From: Colletotrichum lupini
Taxonomy: Eukaryota; Ascomycota; Sordariomycetes; Glomerellales; Glomerellaceae
Length of the DNA: 64,000 nt
Reading direction: 5' to 3'
Assembly: GCF_023278565.1 (NCBI RefSeq)
Contig: NC_064677.1
Location: 3,038,001-3,102,000, forward strand
Shown here piece after piece: positions 12,521-23,939 of the stretch (its first letter is position 1; each line of letters opens with the position of its first letter). A program made the position numbers and the translations under genes. The notes beneath the pieces were generated by a model. That model searched no databases. It was given only the letters and a program-made list of their open reading frames with translations, and was not told where the DNA came from.

Positions 12521-14069
12521 AGAGCCTAATTAAAGCCGTATATAAGTAGTCTTATATTAATATCATAAGAAAAGTAATAGAAAAAGTCGGGGTTATTTTA
12601 AATAGCTTTATTAAATTAATAAAGTAAACGGGGTTTAAGATAGGACTTCTTAACGTAATTATATATAAAAAGGAATATAGCCTACGTTTTATAAATAATT
12701 AGAATTAACCTAAACCCTTATTACGACCCCTTATTCCTTAAGCACGTAGTAATACTTAATATTAATATCTAAACTATTAATAATATTACTAATTAACAAT
12801 AGAGGTCTAAGTTACCTAAGTAGCCGCTAATAATATTACTAATTCCAACTTAGTTAATAAAATAAGTAAGCTAAAAATCTATTAAAATAGTATTTACTCT
12901 CGAGGCCTTACTTATATATTTAATATAAGTACTACGTATCCTAATCGGCCTCTAATTATAGGACCTAAGAATCGTTATTAATACTATTAAAATTAATATT
13001 ATTAGATTATTAAGGATTGCGATTAGTATATTCTTAATAAGGACGCTTATTTTATTATTTTAGCTTAGGGAGCTTAGTATTACGGAAAGCGTAATAGGTA
13101 TAAGCTTATAAACGATATCCCCTTTATTATAATTAGAAACGGAAAAAAATACGCAATTACTAATTACGTTACCCTCTTTTTTTACGTAGCGAATATATTA
13201 ACTATAAAAGATATTAAGCTCTTAGCTAAATAGATTTTAAATTACTAAATTAGACTACCTTAGTATATTATACTTATACTCCTTTTTATTAATCCTACGA
13301 GTATAATTAAATACGTTTATATAATACGACCTAATTTAAGTTATTATAGCTAAGTAAATATTTATACCGTTTATAAAAACAGACCTCTTAAAAATCGTAC
13401 TTTAATAATTAAACTATATTTTAAAAAAACGTATAATATTAATAGCCTAAACTAGCCTTTATAATCTAAAAAAAGAATAGTTTTTTTTTTAATTAAAGAA
13501 AAAGTATTATAAAAATCGACGATAATAACGAAGTTCTCAAAATAATAAAGAACGTAACTCTTAGATTTACCTCTAGGCCCTAGCTTATTAAAGTCCTAAT
13601 TAATACTTATAATGCTAGTATTTAAAGAACCTAAGAGCCTCTTTTTTGTAAAACTTAAAAAACGGTAATTATAAATTAGCCCTATGATTTTAATTTTAAA
13701 GTCGAGGCTAAAAGGTTAGTAAAAAAGAGGCTCAAGGCCCCGATCTTACTTTTTATAAACTTCTTATAAAGGATTATATTAAAATATACTATAATAATAG
13801 TAATTTTAATACGTAATTAAGGGTATTTTAATATTAATAAAATCCTATTAAAAGCTTTAAAATCCTTAGCTAACTTAATAAAAAATAAATAATAATAAAA
13901 AGATATTAAGGATCTTTTTAACGAGTATAATAAGAATATTTTTTTAAAGCCGAGCTATATAGCTAAGACCGGTAAGGTTAGAGGCGCTAACCTAACTTCT
14001 AAATTTCTAACTTTTATAATTTTAAATACCTATTTATAATTAAAAATTTGAATATTTAACATAAATTAC

Positions 14070-14280
14070 GATAATAAGGGTCCGATAATCGTCGCGATTT
14101 TAAATACTAAGGTATAAGTTAATATCCTTTTAAAATAATATATTAAAAGAGCCGGTATTTCTTTTATAATAACGAAACTCTATATATAAACGTTTAAATA
14201 CGATCCGGCTAGCTAAATAATTTTTAATAGCTTTGATTTTACGGATATATAGATTAATAAATTTAAAACAACTACTTATT
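14070..14280 (+). pseudogene. pol: Retropepsin (aspartic protease) remnant
   Basis: The frame beginning GCG at 14,094 reads A-I-L-N-T-K-V, then a stop, V-N-I-L. This matches the retropepsin active-site pattern (A-x-L-D-T-G-A-x-x-N-I-L), with Asp changed to Asn and Gly to Lys by G-to-A changes at 14,103-14,111. The following frame stays readable for about 50 codons and contains a second hydrophobic block ending F-D-F-T-D-I. Its place between gag and RT is as expected for Gypsy pol. The catalytic Asp is lost, so the enzyme is dead. Confidence 0.7.
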
Positions 14281-15369
14281 TTTTTATTAAGGACGAGCGA
14301 GAGACCTCCGATTTTTTATTATTAGGTTTTCTATTTATATAAAATATTAAGCTATTTTTTAGATATAATGAGTTAATAATTACTGCTCTATTTATATTAA
14401 AAACGCGAGGCTAAAAGTCCTTATAAGGATAATTAAAATAAACGGTTTTTAGAATATAAAGGATATCTTACCCTATTTTAAGTAGTATATAAAAGAAGTT
14501 TTTAGATTAGAAAACTAAATATTAATAATATAACCGGGAATACTATTAGTTTTAATAACCCCTACTTAGAATCCGAATTAGAAAAAGACGAGCGTATTAT
14601 AATAATTTTAAACGAAAGCTAAGCTAATTAGATTATAACTATAGTTACGCTCTATATAATCTAGTTTTAAATTATATAAATTAGGAAAATAATAATAACT
14701 ACTCGTACTAAGGCTAAAAATAGGCCGAACGGATTAGTTAATTAAAACGATTTATATTTTTTAATAAGAATACTTATTTTTTAATAAGAGCAATTATATA
14801 TTAAATAACGGATTAAGAAATTAAAATAAGAGGTATTAAAATTATATAAGATAGCTAAAAAAGCTTTTTAATAAAATTCCCCGCACTACTAAAACTAATA
14901 TAATATATAAAAAAGAAAACTAAAAAATCTAGTTAGTTAATAATACGCCCTCTAATAGATCGATACCTAATAACGATCCTTATTAAAAACTTAAAAAGCT
15001 CGAGGAGGTTAAAAAAAAATTATAAGACCGATCGGGCCCCTATAAAAATATTATTATATTTAAGTCTTTAAATATAGAACTAAGCTCTAAATTAACGAAC
15101 GATCGATTCTAAGCTATCCTTAAGTATTATAACTACTTTTTATTTCGTAAATAAAATCTTTTTAAATAAATATTCCTTAATTAAAAAAAAGCGCTAATAT
15201 AAGACTTTTTTAAATACGGCCGTCTCGACCCTATAATCGTATTATTATAATTAATTAAAACTATATCCTATAAAGCTTAATAAGTAAAGGGTATTCTTAT
15301 TTTAAAAGCTCTATTATTAAAAACTTTTAAAATAATTTAAGAACGTATTATTTAAAATACTATTAAAAA

Positions 15370-16000
15370 AAGCTATACTACGTATTAGAACCCCTAGTTT
15401 TTAATAATAAAAAAGGACGGCGGTCTTTAGTTAATTAACTTAGTAATTAAAGTTAATACTATTACTTTTCAAAATACTTAATAACTACTTAATACTAACG
15501 AGTTCTTAAAATTTTTTATTATAAATTAGCTTATTTCCTTTTTAAATTTCTTCTTTAATTACGATTAGATCTCTTTAAATAAAAAAAGCTACGATTTAAT
15601 AAGTTTCTTAACTCTATTCGGGCTATATAAATACTATACCCTCTTATAAAGAGCGACGAATTTAAAAACCTAGTTTTATTAAATTATAACCTATATTCTT
15701 TATAACCTAATTCCGAAATATTATAACGCTTTTATTAGTAATATCGTAGTTAAAGGCCCGCGATCCCGCTATAATAATAAATATTTAATTAACTATCTTA
15801 GGATCTAGTAATTTACTTACGAGTACTTTTAGAATATTAATTAGGTCTTAGTTAATATCGAACTAATTAGCTATACTATTTCCGGAGCGAAGTTATAATA
15901 GTACTAGTTATTTATAATTATTATAAGCTACCTTTATAATATAAAAAAGAAACGGCCTAATTAAGCTAAAGTCCTTAAAATCTTTAAATAAATAAAATAC
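15370..16000 (+). pseudogene. pol: Reverse transcriptase remnant (Gypsy copy 1)
   Basis: The frame reads V-K-K-D-G-G-L near 15,410, the RT finger motif. It then gives Y-D-(stop)-I-S-L-N-K-K-S-Y-D, F-L-T-L-F-G-L-Y-K-Y near 15,620, and A-T-N-L-K-T-(stop)-F-Y. The catalytic region is F-I-S-N-I-V-V-K-G-P at 15,731-15,760. The two catalytic Asp codons are AGT and AAT here. Copy 2 has AAT AAT, exactly what RIP makes of GAT GAT after T. The order and spacing match fungal Ty3/Gypsy RTs carrying an F-x-D-D-x-x-V-K-G-P motif. Function would be copying the genomic RNA into cDNA in the particle. Confidence 0.92.
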
Positions 16001-16189
16001 TTAAACGTCTTAGAAGTTAAATCGTTTCTTAGTATTATTACTTTTTATTACTATTAAATTAAGCATTTTTCTTTTATAATAGCCCCATTATACTCCCTAT
16101 TTAATAAGAACTAATTTTCTAAATAGGGAGTATTATAAATCGAAGTTATAAAAACGCTTAAAAAAGCGATTATTATAACCCCTATTTTA

Positions 16190-16620
16190 GTTTTACTAAA
16201 CTATAGTACCGAGGCCGGGCGGATTATTTTTATAATAAACGCTAATATTAAAACATAAGGTAATACGCTTAGTTAAATCGTTAATAATAAGTATATTATT
16301 ACTTAATATAAGAGCGGGATATAGCGCGGGCTAGAACTTAATTATAACTTTAGTAAGGTCGAAATACGAGGCGTTTTAATAAGTTTAAAGCGTTTTTATA
16401 ATTATTTATTTCAAATTAACTTCTTATTAAGAACCGACGCCTGAGTCCTAGTTATTTAAATTAATAACGTAATAAATAGCCTATTATTAATAATAATAAC
16501 GCACTAGCTCTCTTAAATTAGACTTTTTAATTTTAAAATTCAGTATATTAATAAAAACAAAATACTATAGCGGATAGCTTTTTAAAGAAAAAACCCTAGC
16601 TAATCTAACTTAGTTAAAGT
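16190..16620 (+). pseudogene. pol: RNase H remnant (Gypsy copy 1)
   Basis: After S-T-E-A-G-R-I-I the frame reads I-I-N-A-N-I at about 16,232, corresponding to the RNase H start (A-x-D-A-S) with the first catalytic Asp changed to Asn (AAC at 16,238). Further on come V-E-I-R-G-V-L, L-K-R-F-Y-N-Y-L-F, and L-R-T-D-A, which keeps the later Asp, then I-R-L-F-N-F-K-I-Q-Y-I. These match the R-G-x-L...L-E-T-D-x-x...F-D-F-x-V-x-H-I pattern of Gypsy RNase H in order and spacing. The domain would remove RNA from the RNA-DNA hybrid. Confidence 0.88.
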
Positions 16621-17049
16621 AGAGCTTAATAAAAATATCGAGGACTTTATTAATATACGAGTTCTATAAATACCTATTATAAAAAACTTTTTCTTTATAA
16701 TATATAACCGTAATAATACTACTATTAATTAAGTACGAGAAATAAATATTCTAGCTAATATACTAGCGCCGGACGAATAATAGTTAAATCTTTCAAATTA
16801 AATTACTTATTTTCTTTTTATTTTAAAAAGGCTAGTAAGTATACCCTTTAATTAGTTTAGATATTTTAAATAAATAATAACGCGATTTATTATATAAAAT
16901 AAACTTTTATTTTAATAGGGGATAAAGACTCGTCCCTAACCTACTTAAGTAATGAATAATAAGCGTCGCTAAGTAAACCTAATTAATAAAATATATAATA
17001 AATCCGGGTACCGGGGACGGGAGTCTATTTATTTCCGCTTTATAAAATA

Positions 17050-18200
17050 ATATTACTAGTTAAGAATATACGCTTAAGCCTAGGAGCTAATCGTAACTTA
17101 CGGGGCTTATTTAAAAACTAAATTATAATACTTTAATAACCTTTATATATTTACGGTTCCGATTTACGAACCTTTTTTTAAAGTTTATTTTAACGTTTAG
17201 TATATAAAGAAATAAAAAGTTATTAAAGTACGTTATAAGTTTATAAAGTACTTAGAAGTACGGATTATAACGAACGCTATATCGAAAAGTATTACGAAGT
17301 TTATCTAAAAGAATATTATTTATTACTATAGGACTTATAGTACTCTAATTATTAATAAGGGATAAGAGAATATAAGCGCTATTACTTCGTTTAATTAATA
17401 ATATAATACTTAGTAAAAAGTTATATTAGCTTATAACCCTTACGTTAACGGGCTTTTTAAAAAGGGTTACTAACTTATTACGTATATACTTCGTATTTAG
17501 TTAAATTAAGAAAAAAAGAATATTAAACTTATACTTACTATGGCCCTTTTTATAAATAGGATAATTATTAAAGTATTATTAAGTTATATACTATTTTATT
17601 TTACTTATAGCTATTATATAACGACCCTAATTAAAAAGAGAACGGCGACTTAGAGAGTATTTAATCAAAAGAATATATATATAACGGATTAAAAAGTCTA
17701 GGCCCGATTACGAGCTTTTACTTTTTTAATAAATAACTAAGAAGTTATAGTTAATAAAGTCGCTTAATATCGAGCCTAAACCCGCAACCGGTTTAACTCC
17801 TCGCGCTCTTTTTAATTAATAAAATTATAACTTACTAATTTAGTTCTTATTTTTAATATTTAATAAAAAATCGATATATTAACTTTTTAAAAGCTTAATT
17901 ATTATTAATAAGAACCTTTTTATATCTATTTAGCCGCTCCGAACGGGTCGTTATATTAATTAAAAACGCTTATTAATAACTTAATTATAGGGGCTACTTA
18001 TATTAATAATCGGCTTAAAAAGTTCCTAAAGTTTCTAAAAGGCCTTTATTTATGACTTAACGAGTCTAATTTTTATAATAATCTTACTTCCGATTTAACT
18101 AACTTTCTATCCTTATAGAATAATATAATCGAAACTACTATCCTATCTCTCGATTATAATAATAATATAATAAATTCTAAGGACGAGGATACTTAACTAC
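17050..18200 (+). pseudogene. pol: Integrase and C-terminal region remnant
   Basis: The clearest anchor is N-G-L-F-K-K-G-Y at 17,447-17,470, the RIP-altered N-G-x-x-E-R-G-H motif near the end of the integrase catalytic core. Both the catalytic Glu and the His are changed. It is followed by M-A-L-F-I-N-R-I and a block equivalent to the Y-T-P-F-x-L-x-Y-G segment. The frame continues through a basic helix (Y-R-A, stop, T-R-N-R-F) and a C-terminal region that includes A-P-N-G-S-L-Y, ending near 18,200. This is the usual DNA-binding tail of Gypsy integrases. A chromodomain could not be confirmed. Confidence 0.8.
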
Positions 18201-18204
18201 TTAC

Positions 18205-21200
18205 TAAATAAACCTAGTTATAAATACAAAGCCTTTTATAAAAAATGAATTACCCCTTATTACTACTAATCCCTATATAAACTACGAGTTTTATTTATTA
18301 AATATTTATTTTATAAGAATATTACTAAACCTTACTAATTCTTTAGTTATCCTTTTACCTAAATTTAAAATAGAAATATAAAGGGACGATAACAAAAAAA
18401 GAATAATTTTTTAGCTATTATAATTAAAAACCTAACGACCTTACTTATTAACTATATAATTATATTAAAAAACCCTATCCCTCCCCTTAAATATCTAAGC
18501 CTAGTTCCTTATTTTATCGAGCCTATTTAATATTTAGCTTAGCTTATATAGCCTCCTATTTTACTTATTTTATTTTAATATATTAATAACCCTTACGAAA
18601 TATAAATACGTAGTTTTTAATAAAGTATGTTAAAGGGGCGTTTTTAAAAATAGAATCGTACTTATTTTCCTCCGCCTTAGTATTATTAATATAATTAAAA
18701 ACTATATAAACCAAAGTCTTAACTCTTTTAATATTAATTAGGATTAGAGACGCTACCCTACTATTACTTATTATATAATAATACCCATAGCTTTATATAA
18801 AATCGGCCCCGGACTATTTAATATCTTATTAATTATAGTTCTTTTTAAAATACTATTTCTCGCCCTTAGAATATATATAATTACTATATCGATTATTAAA
18901 GTAATCTAATAAAAAAACGTATTCGAAATCAGGGACTATTTATTTAACTAGCTTATTAATATTAAAACCGATATATTTTTAAAAAGACTGCGTATAATAA
19001 TTATAAAGTATAGTATTCCGAACCTTATAAGCCTAAATAATTAAAAGATTAATAATAAGAGTTCGTTTACTTAATTACTAAGACAGAGGGCCGAAGGGAC
19101 TAGTATAGTTATAATTAATAAAAACTTAATAGTTCTATAAAAACGATCCGCTTATAATACCTCGTTTATAAACGTACTTCTTAATAACGTTCTAATTCGT
19201 AATTAACTACTAAAATTTCTAAGCTATTTATTTTTTAATATACTTATTAACCTAAAGATTTATAATATAGAATTCGGTATAAAGCTTTCTAATTAATTTA
19301 AAGAAAGTTAACTAATTAGTAATCTTAAGGATTTAAAAAAGAAAACGTTAAATTAAAATAGGAATTAAGAAAATTAAATAAAATAGTACTTATTATAGTC
19401 TACTTTTTACTAACCTCTTAGAACTTATAGCCCTAAGTTTTTAAAAAATTAACTTTTTTAAAAATAGAAGAAGAATATTATTAAGGCCGGACGTTATAAC
19501 GAGTAGTTTTAATAATCCGATACGTATTACTAATAGCTAAAGTATTAAATATAATAAGTAAATAGATTATATTGTTAAAAAAGAAAAAGAGACTAAGTAA
19601 AAAAAGATAATTATAATTAAAAAGCTATTATTAAAAAAAAGAAATAAAAAGGGATTAGAGGGATCGGGGGAAGGCCTCTATATACTCCCTCTTAAATCCG
19701 GGGTATTAAAAAAAATTATTATAAGCCTCTCGGCTAATTAACGTTAAATTATAATTATTATATAAAAAAAGAAAGGAGTAAATTATAAAATTAGGGCCTT
19801 TTTATTATTCGTAATTTAGTACTTTCTTTTTTGATTAATAAAGGCTACCTCGTAATTAATATAAAAGGGTAGCTTTTTACTCGGCTACTTAACTTTTTTT
19901 TTTTCCCTCTTTAATTATTATTATTACTATTGAGTAGCCGTCTTTAACTTAAATATTCTTTAGCCTTCCCTTATATTTTTAAACCTAAATTACTACTTCT
20001 TTATAACTATTACTAATTAAACCTCCTCTAATTTCTACTTCTTAATTTATTATATAAATACTCACTTAGCTATTTATAATAACCTCCTCTCCCCCTATCT
20101 CTCTTTCTAAACTAAATAATAAAAAAGACGTAATATAAATTTAAGGCCTAATTATAATAAAAAACCTTAAAAGTAATACTAAATACTAACTAAAAAAATA
20201 GAATCTAAATAAATATATTATTTTTAATAAGACTAACCCCAGGATTATAACGAATACTAAGAACTCTTAGTTCGTTAACTTTAATACGAACTATTAATAT
20301 CAAGCGTATACTAACTATTACTTAAGCCTAGTACTTAAACGAACTAGTTTCCTTTAAGTAATCCTAACTCTTTATAAATTTAACTTTTTTAATTAGCTTA
20401 GTATAAGGGATATACTTCCTTTTTTTCATTAGTACCCTAAAGTTTTTAAAAATTAAAAGAATAAGAAGACTTAGATAAAATAGAACTATTATAAAATAAT
20501 AAAGGTCCCAACTAATTACTATAACCTTTAAGGACGCTTATTATATAAAGATTAGATTTAAAAATACGGAATCGGATCCGTAATATAAATTATAATACGA
20601 GACCTCGCTCTAATACGTAATATAATTATAATTAAAAGAAAATAAGAGAGTACTTTTAAACTAAATAAGACCCCTACCCTAATCCCTTAAACCTAAGAAA
20701 TTATATAAAAGATTAGGACTTTAGTATACTTAATAATCTTCCCTTTTTATACTAACGATCCGGGTTATTTTATAAAACTAATTATTAATTAGTAAAATAG
20801 TATAGTTTATTAATACGATCTAAAGTAAGATCTTAGGCGTTTAAAAAAGATATTTATTAATAATATCTAAGCACTAAAAGCCTTTTATAATTAGATTAAT
20901 ATACTTCTTTATGTTTAATAACTAATTAATATAAGCGCTTACGTAATCCCTACGGTATAATAATTAAGTAAATAAAAATATAGTTTATACGTACTTAAAT
21001 AGTTTCGTAACGCAGTCCGATACGGCTAGCTTAACTTAACTTATAATACGTACTAAATAACTTATAAATACATTAAACCGTTTAATAATAAGCTCTGCGC
21101 GGCTTAGATTTAATAAATTAGTTACGAGTTCTAATATAATAATCGTTACTTTTTGAATATAATAAGACTTCTTTTAAAAAAGTCCTTTAAAAATATAATA

Positions 21201-22264
21201 TATAGTTAAGACTCTAAAAATAAGCCTTATACTAACTTAGATAACTCTAATTACGTTATAACTAACGCTTATAAAGTACTAACTTTTTAAAAGTCCGGTT
21301 CTTACCTATTCAGCTTTAAATTTACTAAATAAGATCTAAAAATCTATAACTTACGTAATTATAATTATTATACTTTTATAAATCTTATGTATTTTAAAAA
21401 GACTAAGGATATAACTAAGAGCCTTAATTAAAAACTTACTACTTTTAAAAAGTTGATTTTACTATTTCGATTTTTAAAAATACTAAAAAATACATAAAGA
21501 TTTATAATAAGTAGCGACCTTAATTAGACTTTATAAGTAATTAAATTAATAAAAACTATTAATTAGTATTTAGATATTATTATTAATAATTAACTTATAT
21601 ACTTAATCGATACCCCTAAGACCCGTTAAGTTATATAGTCCTGATTAAATATATTATTACTTAAGTTATTACTATGCCTTAGCCCGGCTCTTAGTAAAGC
21701 TAGTTTAAGCAATTAGGGAGGTAGTTTTTTAAATATTCTAATTAGGGGCGGGGATAGCCCGGTTATAAAAACTCTAATTAAAATACCGAGGGTTTAATTA
21801 AAATAAAAAGCTAGTAAACGCACCCTCTTTAACTACGATCGGACTATAAAAAAAAAAATTTACTAACGTTAAAAGCTAATTAAATCTTATTAAGATTTCT
21901 TATAGTATCGTAATATATATATAAATAAAACTAATATTAATAAGAGTATGAGGGAATAATAAGTTAATTAATATAACGATTTAATTATAAAAGTTATATA
22001 TATAACTCTAGCCTATGCTCTTTAAAAACTATTATTAATAAAAAAAGCTAAAAAGAATTAGGGTAATAAAAGTTAAAATTAGGAGATTACTAAGAAAAAA
22101 TGAGATAAGAACTAAATAAAAAAGGTAGAAGAGGTAAAAAAAGTAATTATAAAAAAAGATTTAAGTAAAGGGCTTAAAGTAATTAACTATATATAATAAT
22201 TAGGACTAATTTAAAATAATTTCTTTTTATCAAAGATTAGGAAGAAAAGAAATTAAGGGATAAT
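18205..22264 (+). other. 4-kb unassigned 3' region of Gypsy copy 1
   Basis: This internal region between the integrase end and the 3' LTR is collinear with 50,383-54,180 in copy 2, so it belongs to the element and is not a later insertion. No RT, envelope or other domain was recognised. A minus-strand frame (about 20,330-21,300) can be aligned codon by codon with 51,350-52,310, but its stop density (about 11%) is no lower than chance. A purine-rich tract at 22,236-22,262, just before the 3' LTR, is the likely polypurine tract. Confidence 0.7.
19840..19876. repeat. Conserved small hairpin in the Gypsy 3' region
   Basis: aaaggctacc (19,840-19,849) pairs imperfectly with gggtagcttt (19,867-19,876), with a loop of about 17 bases. 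The same hairpin is preserved in copy 2 at about 52,808-52,846. A role such as RNA structure is only a guess. Confidence 0.55.
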
Positions 22265-22664
22265 TAAAATAGGGTAAGGCAATTAGTCTTAGTAGTCTTT
22301 TTTAAAACTAATTAAGTTTAAGGATCTATAGGAAAGCTAATTAAAGTAAAATATAAAAAAAAAGGCCCCGATTAAAAATAAAAGCTTAGTAATACGGATT
22401 TTTATTTTAATTATATATATACTTTTTAGGATCGAACTAGAGCTTTTTTAATAATTTATTTTTAAACGTAATAATATAAAATAATTAAGAAGTTTACTTT
22501 TTTAATTTAGTTAATACTATCCTCTTTCCCTTAGTCGTAGCTCTATTAATTAAGACCGTATTAACCTAATTAAAAGAAGTATTTTATATTACTTTTATAA
22601 GTATTAATAATTTCTTTAAAGTACCGCACTATAAGAGTCCTTTATACTCTATACGTTTTTGATA
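22265..22664 (+). repeat. 3' LTR of Gypsy copy 1
   Basis: This 400-bp LTR starts taaaataggg and ends ttttgata. It is collinear with the 5' LTR. Most differences are C/T and G/A changes, as RIP would produce, so LTR divergence cannot be used to date the insertion. Confidence 0.93.
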
Positions 22665-22849
22665 TATTATTTTATAACTACCCTTATCTACGATACGAAA
22701 ATAGTATACGACTACTATTAGTTCTAAATTCAGTATTACCTTAGCTAAGAGACCTAAATATAAAAAGAGCAACTACGTTACCTAGCCTCGAGGGCCGGCC
22801 TACTATAATAAACTTAAATGAATAAGTAAGTTATATTATTAAATTCTTC

Positions 22850-23938
22850 TCTCGGGGTATATAAGTAATAAGTAAGATATAGGAAAAACGTAGTAAAAGA
22901 GCGCTTAATAAATAGAAGGGTATATAAAAGCTTATAAAGAGTATTATAAAGCCCGCGGCTAATAAGCTTATAAAATAAAGGGGGATATATATCTTACTCT
23001 ATTTAAATTATAAAAAACCTTTCTAAATATAAAGAAGAAAGCTAAGTAAGCGTACTAAGCTATAGTAATTAAAAAGGTCGTTTTAAATAAAGATCTATAT
23101 AAAATTATAAGATAATAAAAGACCTATTCGTTAATCGAGCCCCCTCCCCCCTTCCCCCCTTTATTAATAAATAGTTATACGATTAAAGGTACGTATAAAA
23201 AGGGCTTAAGTACTTTAAAAAGTCCTTTTTAATAAGTCTAGTACTTTAAACGACTTATTTAGAGACCCGTTCGACGTCCTACCCGTACTAAGACGGTAAA
23301 TAGCTTAGTAAAAAGAGGTAGAAGCGGCTATATTAATAAAAACTAAAACGCTTAGTATAAACGGAATTATAACGCCTCTTCTCTAGGTTTATTAAAATAT
23401 TATATCGAAGCTACTTAGACTATTTATCCAGGCCTACTTACGCATAGGTTAATTACTTCCCTTTACTTTTTTATAAGGCAAAAGTAGTTATAATCTAAAG
23501 GATTTGCCCGCAATATATCGGTATATAAGCCAAGGCTAAATTACTAACTAAAAAATCCTCCCTAATATATAAAGAGCGAAGTAAATAATACTAAATTCGG
23601 GGAATTAGCGGGAACTAAGTATAAATAGAACGCATAGTAACTATATAACTAAATTAAGAAGGTAAAAAGGCCTATATACGTAATATAAGTAGCCGCGGCC
23701 TACGGCTTTTTATATTATATATTTTTCAAAAGGTCTATAATAAAGCTCCGTTCTTATTATTATTAAGTTAAAAAGAACTATAATAAAATCCGAACTTATA
23801 TCTTTTTTAAAAGTAGAATGCTATTTTTTAAAAGGAAAGTCGAGTATATTCTCCGTAATAATAAAGTATTAATATTATAATTACTATATACTATAATTTA
23901 TATTAATATTTTAAATAACGGATTTAGCTAGCGGAAAA
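22850..23938 (+). pseudogene. Unidentified proline-rich protein pseudogene
   Basis: One continuous plus-strand frame of about 345-360 codons contains about 27 stops, nearly all replaceable by Gln or Trp, and long stop-free runs. Readable features are a basic N-terminal part (A-Y-K-E-Y-Y-K-A-R-G near 22,940), a proline run E-P-P-P-P-F-P-P near 23,140, an Arg-rich stretch R-P-V-R-R-P-T-R-T near 23,270, and a C-terminal part with V-A-A-A-Y-G-F-L near 23,690. It ends head-on against the SDR pseudogene, whose frame stops at 23,940, so the two are convergent neighbours. No domain was recognised. It could be a host gene or a gag-like protein of an unrecognised element. Confidence 0.5.
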
Positions 23939-23939
23939 G

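Larger units (their letters stand above)
10635..22664 (+). mobile_element. Ty3/Gypsy LTR retrotransposon, copy 1 (12.0 kb, RIP-dead)
   Basis: Two direct 400-bp LTRs bound a 12,030-bp element. Internal order is leader, gag core (about 12,170), retropepsin (about 14,100), reverse transcriptase (about 15,400), RNase H (about 16,200), integrase (about 17,100-17,500) and an integrase C-terminal region to about 18,200. RT before integrase is the Ty3/Gypsy order. About 4 kb between the integrase and the 3' LTR has no recognised domain, which makes the element long for the superfamily. The same element occurs inverted at 49,983-62,031. Immediate flanks (aatat left, tatta right) are not an exact target duplication. 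All frames carry many RIP stops, so it cannot move on its own. Confidence 0.95.

Noticed and set aside
10630..22669. Target-site duplication flanking Gypsy copy 1
   Set aside because: aatat on the left and tatta on the right do not match and cannot be reconciled by C-to-T changes. In TA-rich DNA any partial match is meaningless.
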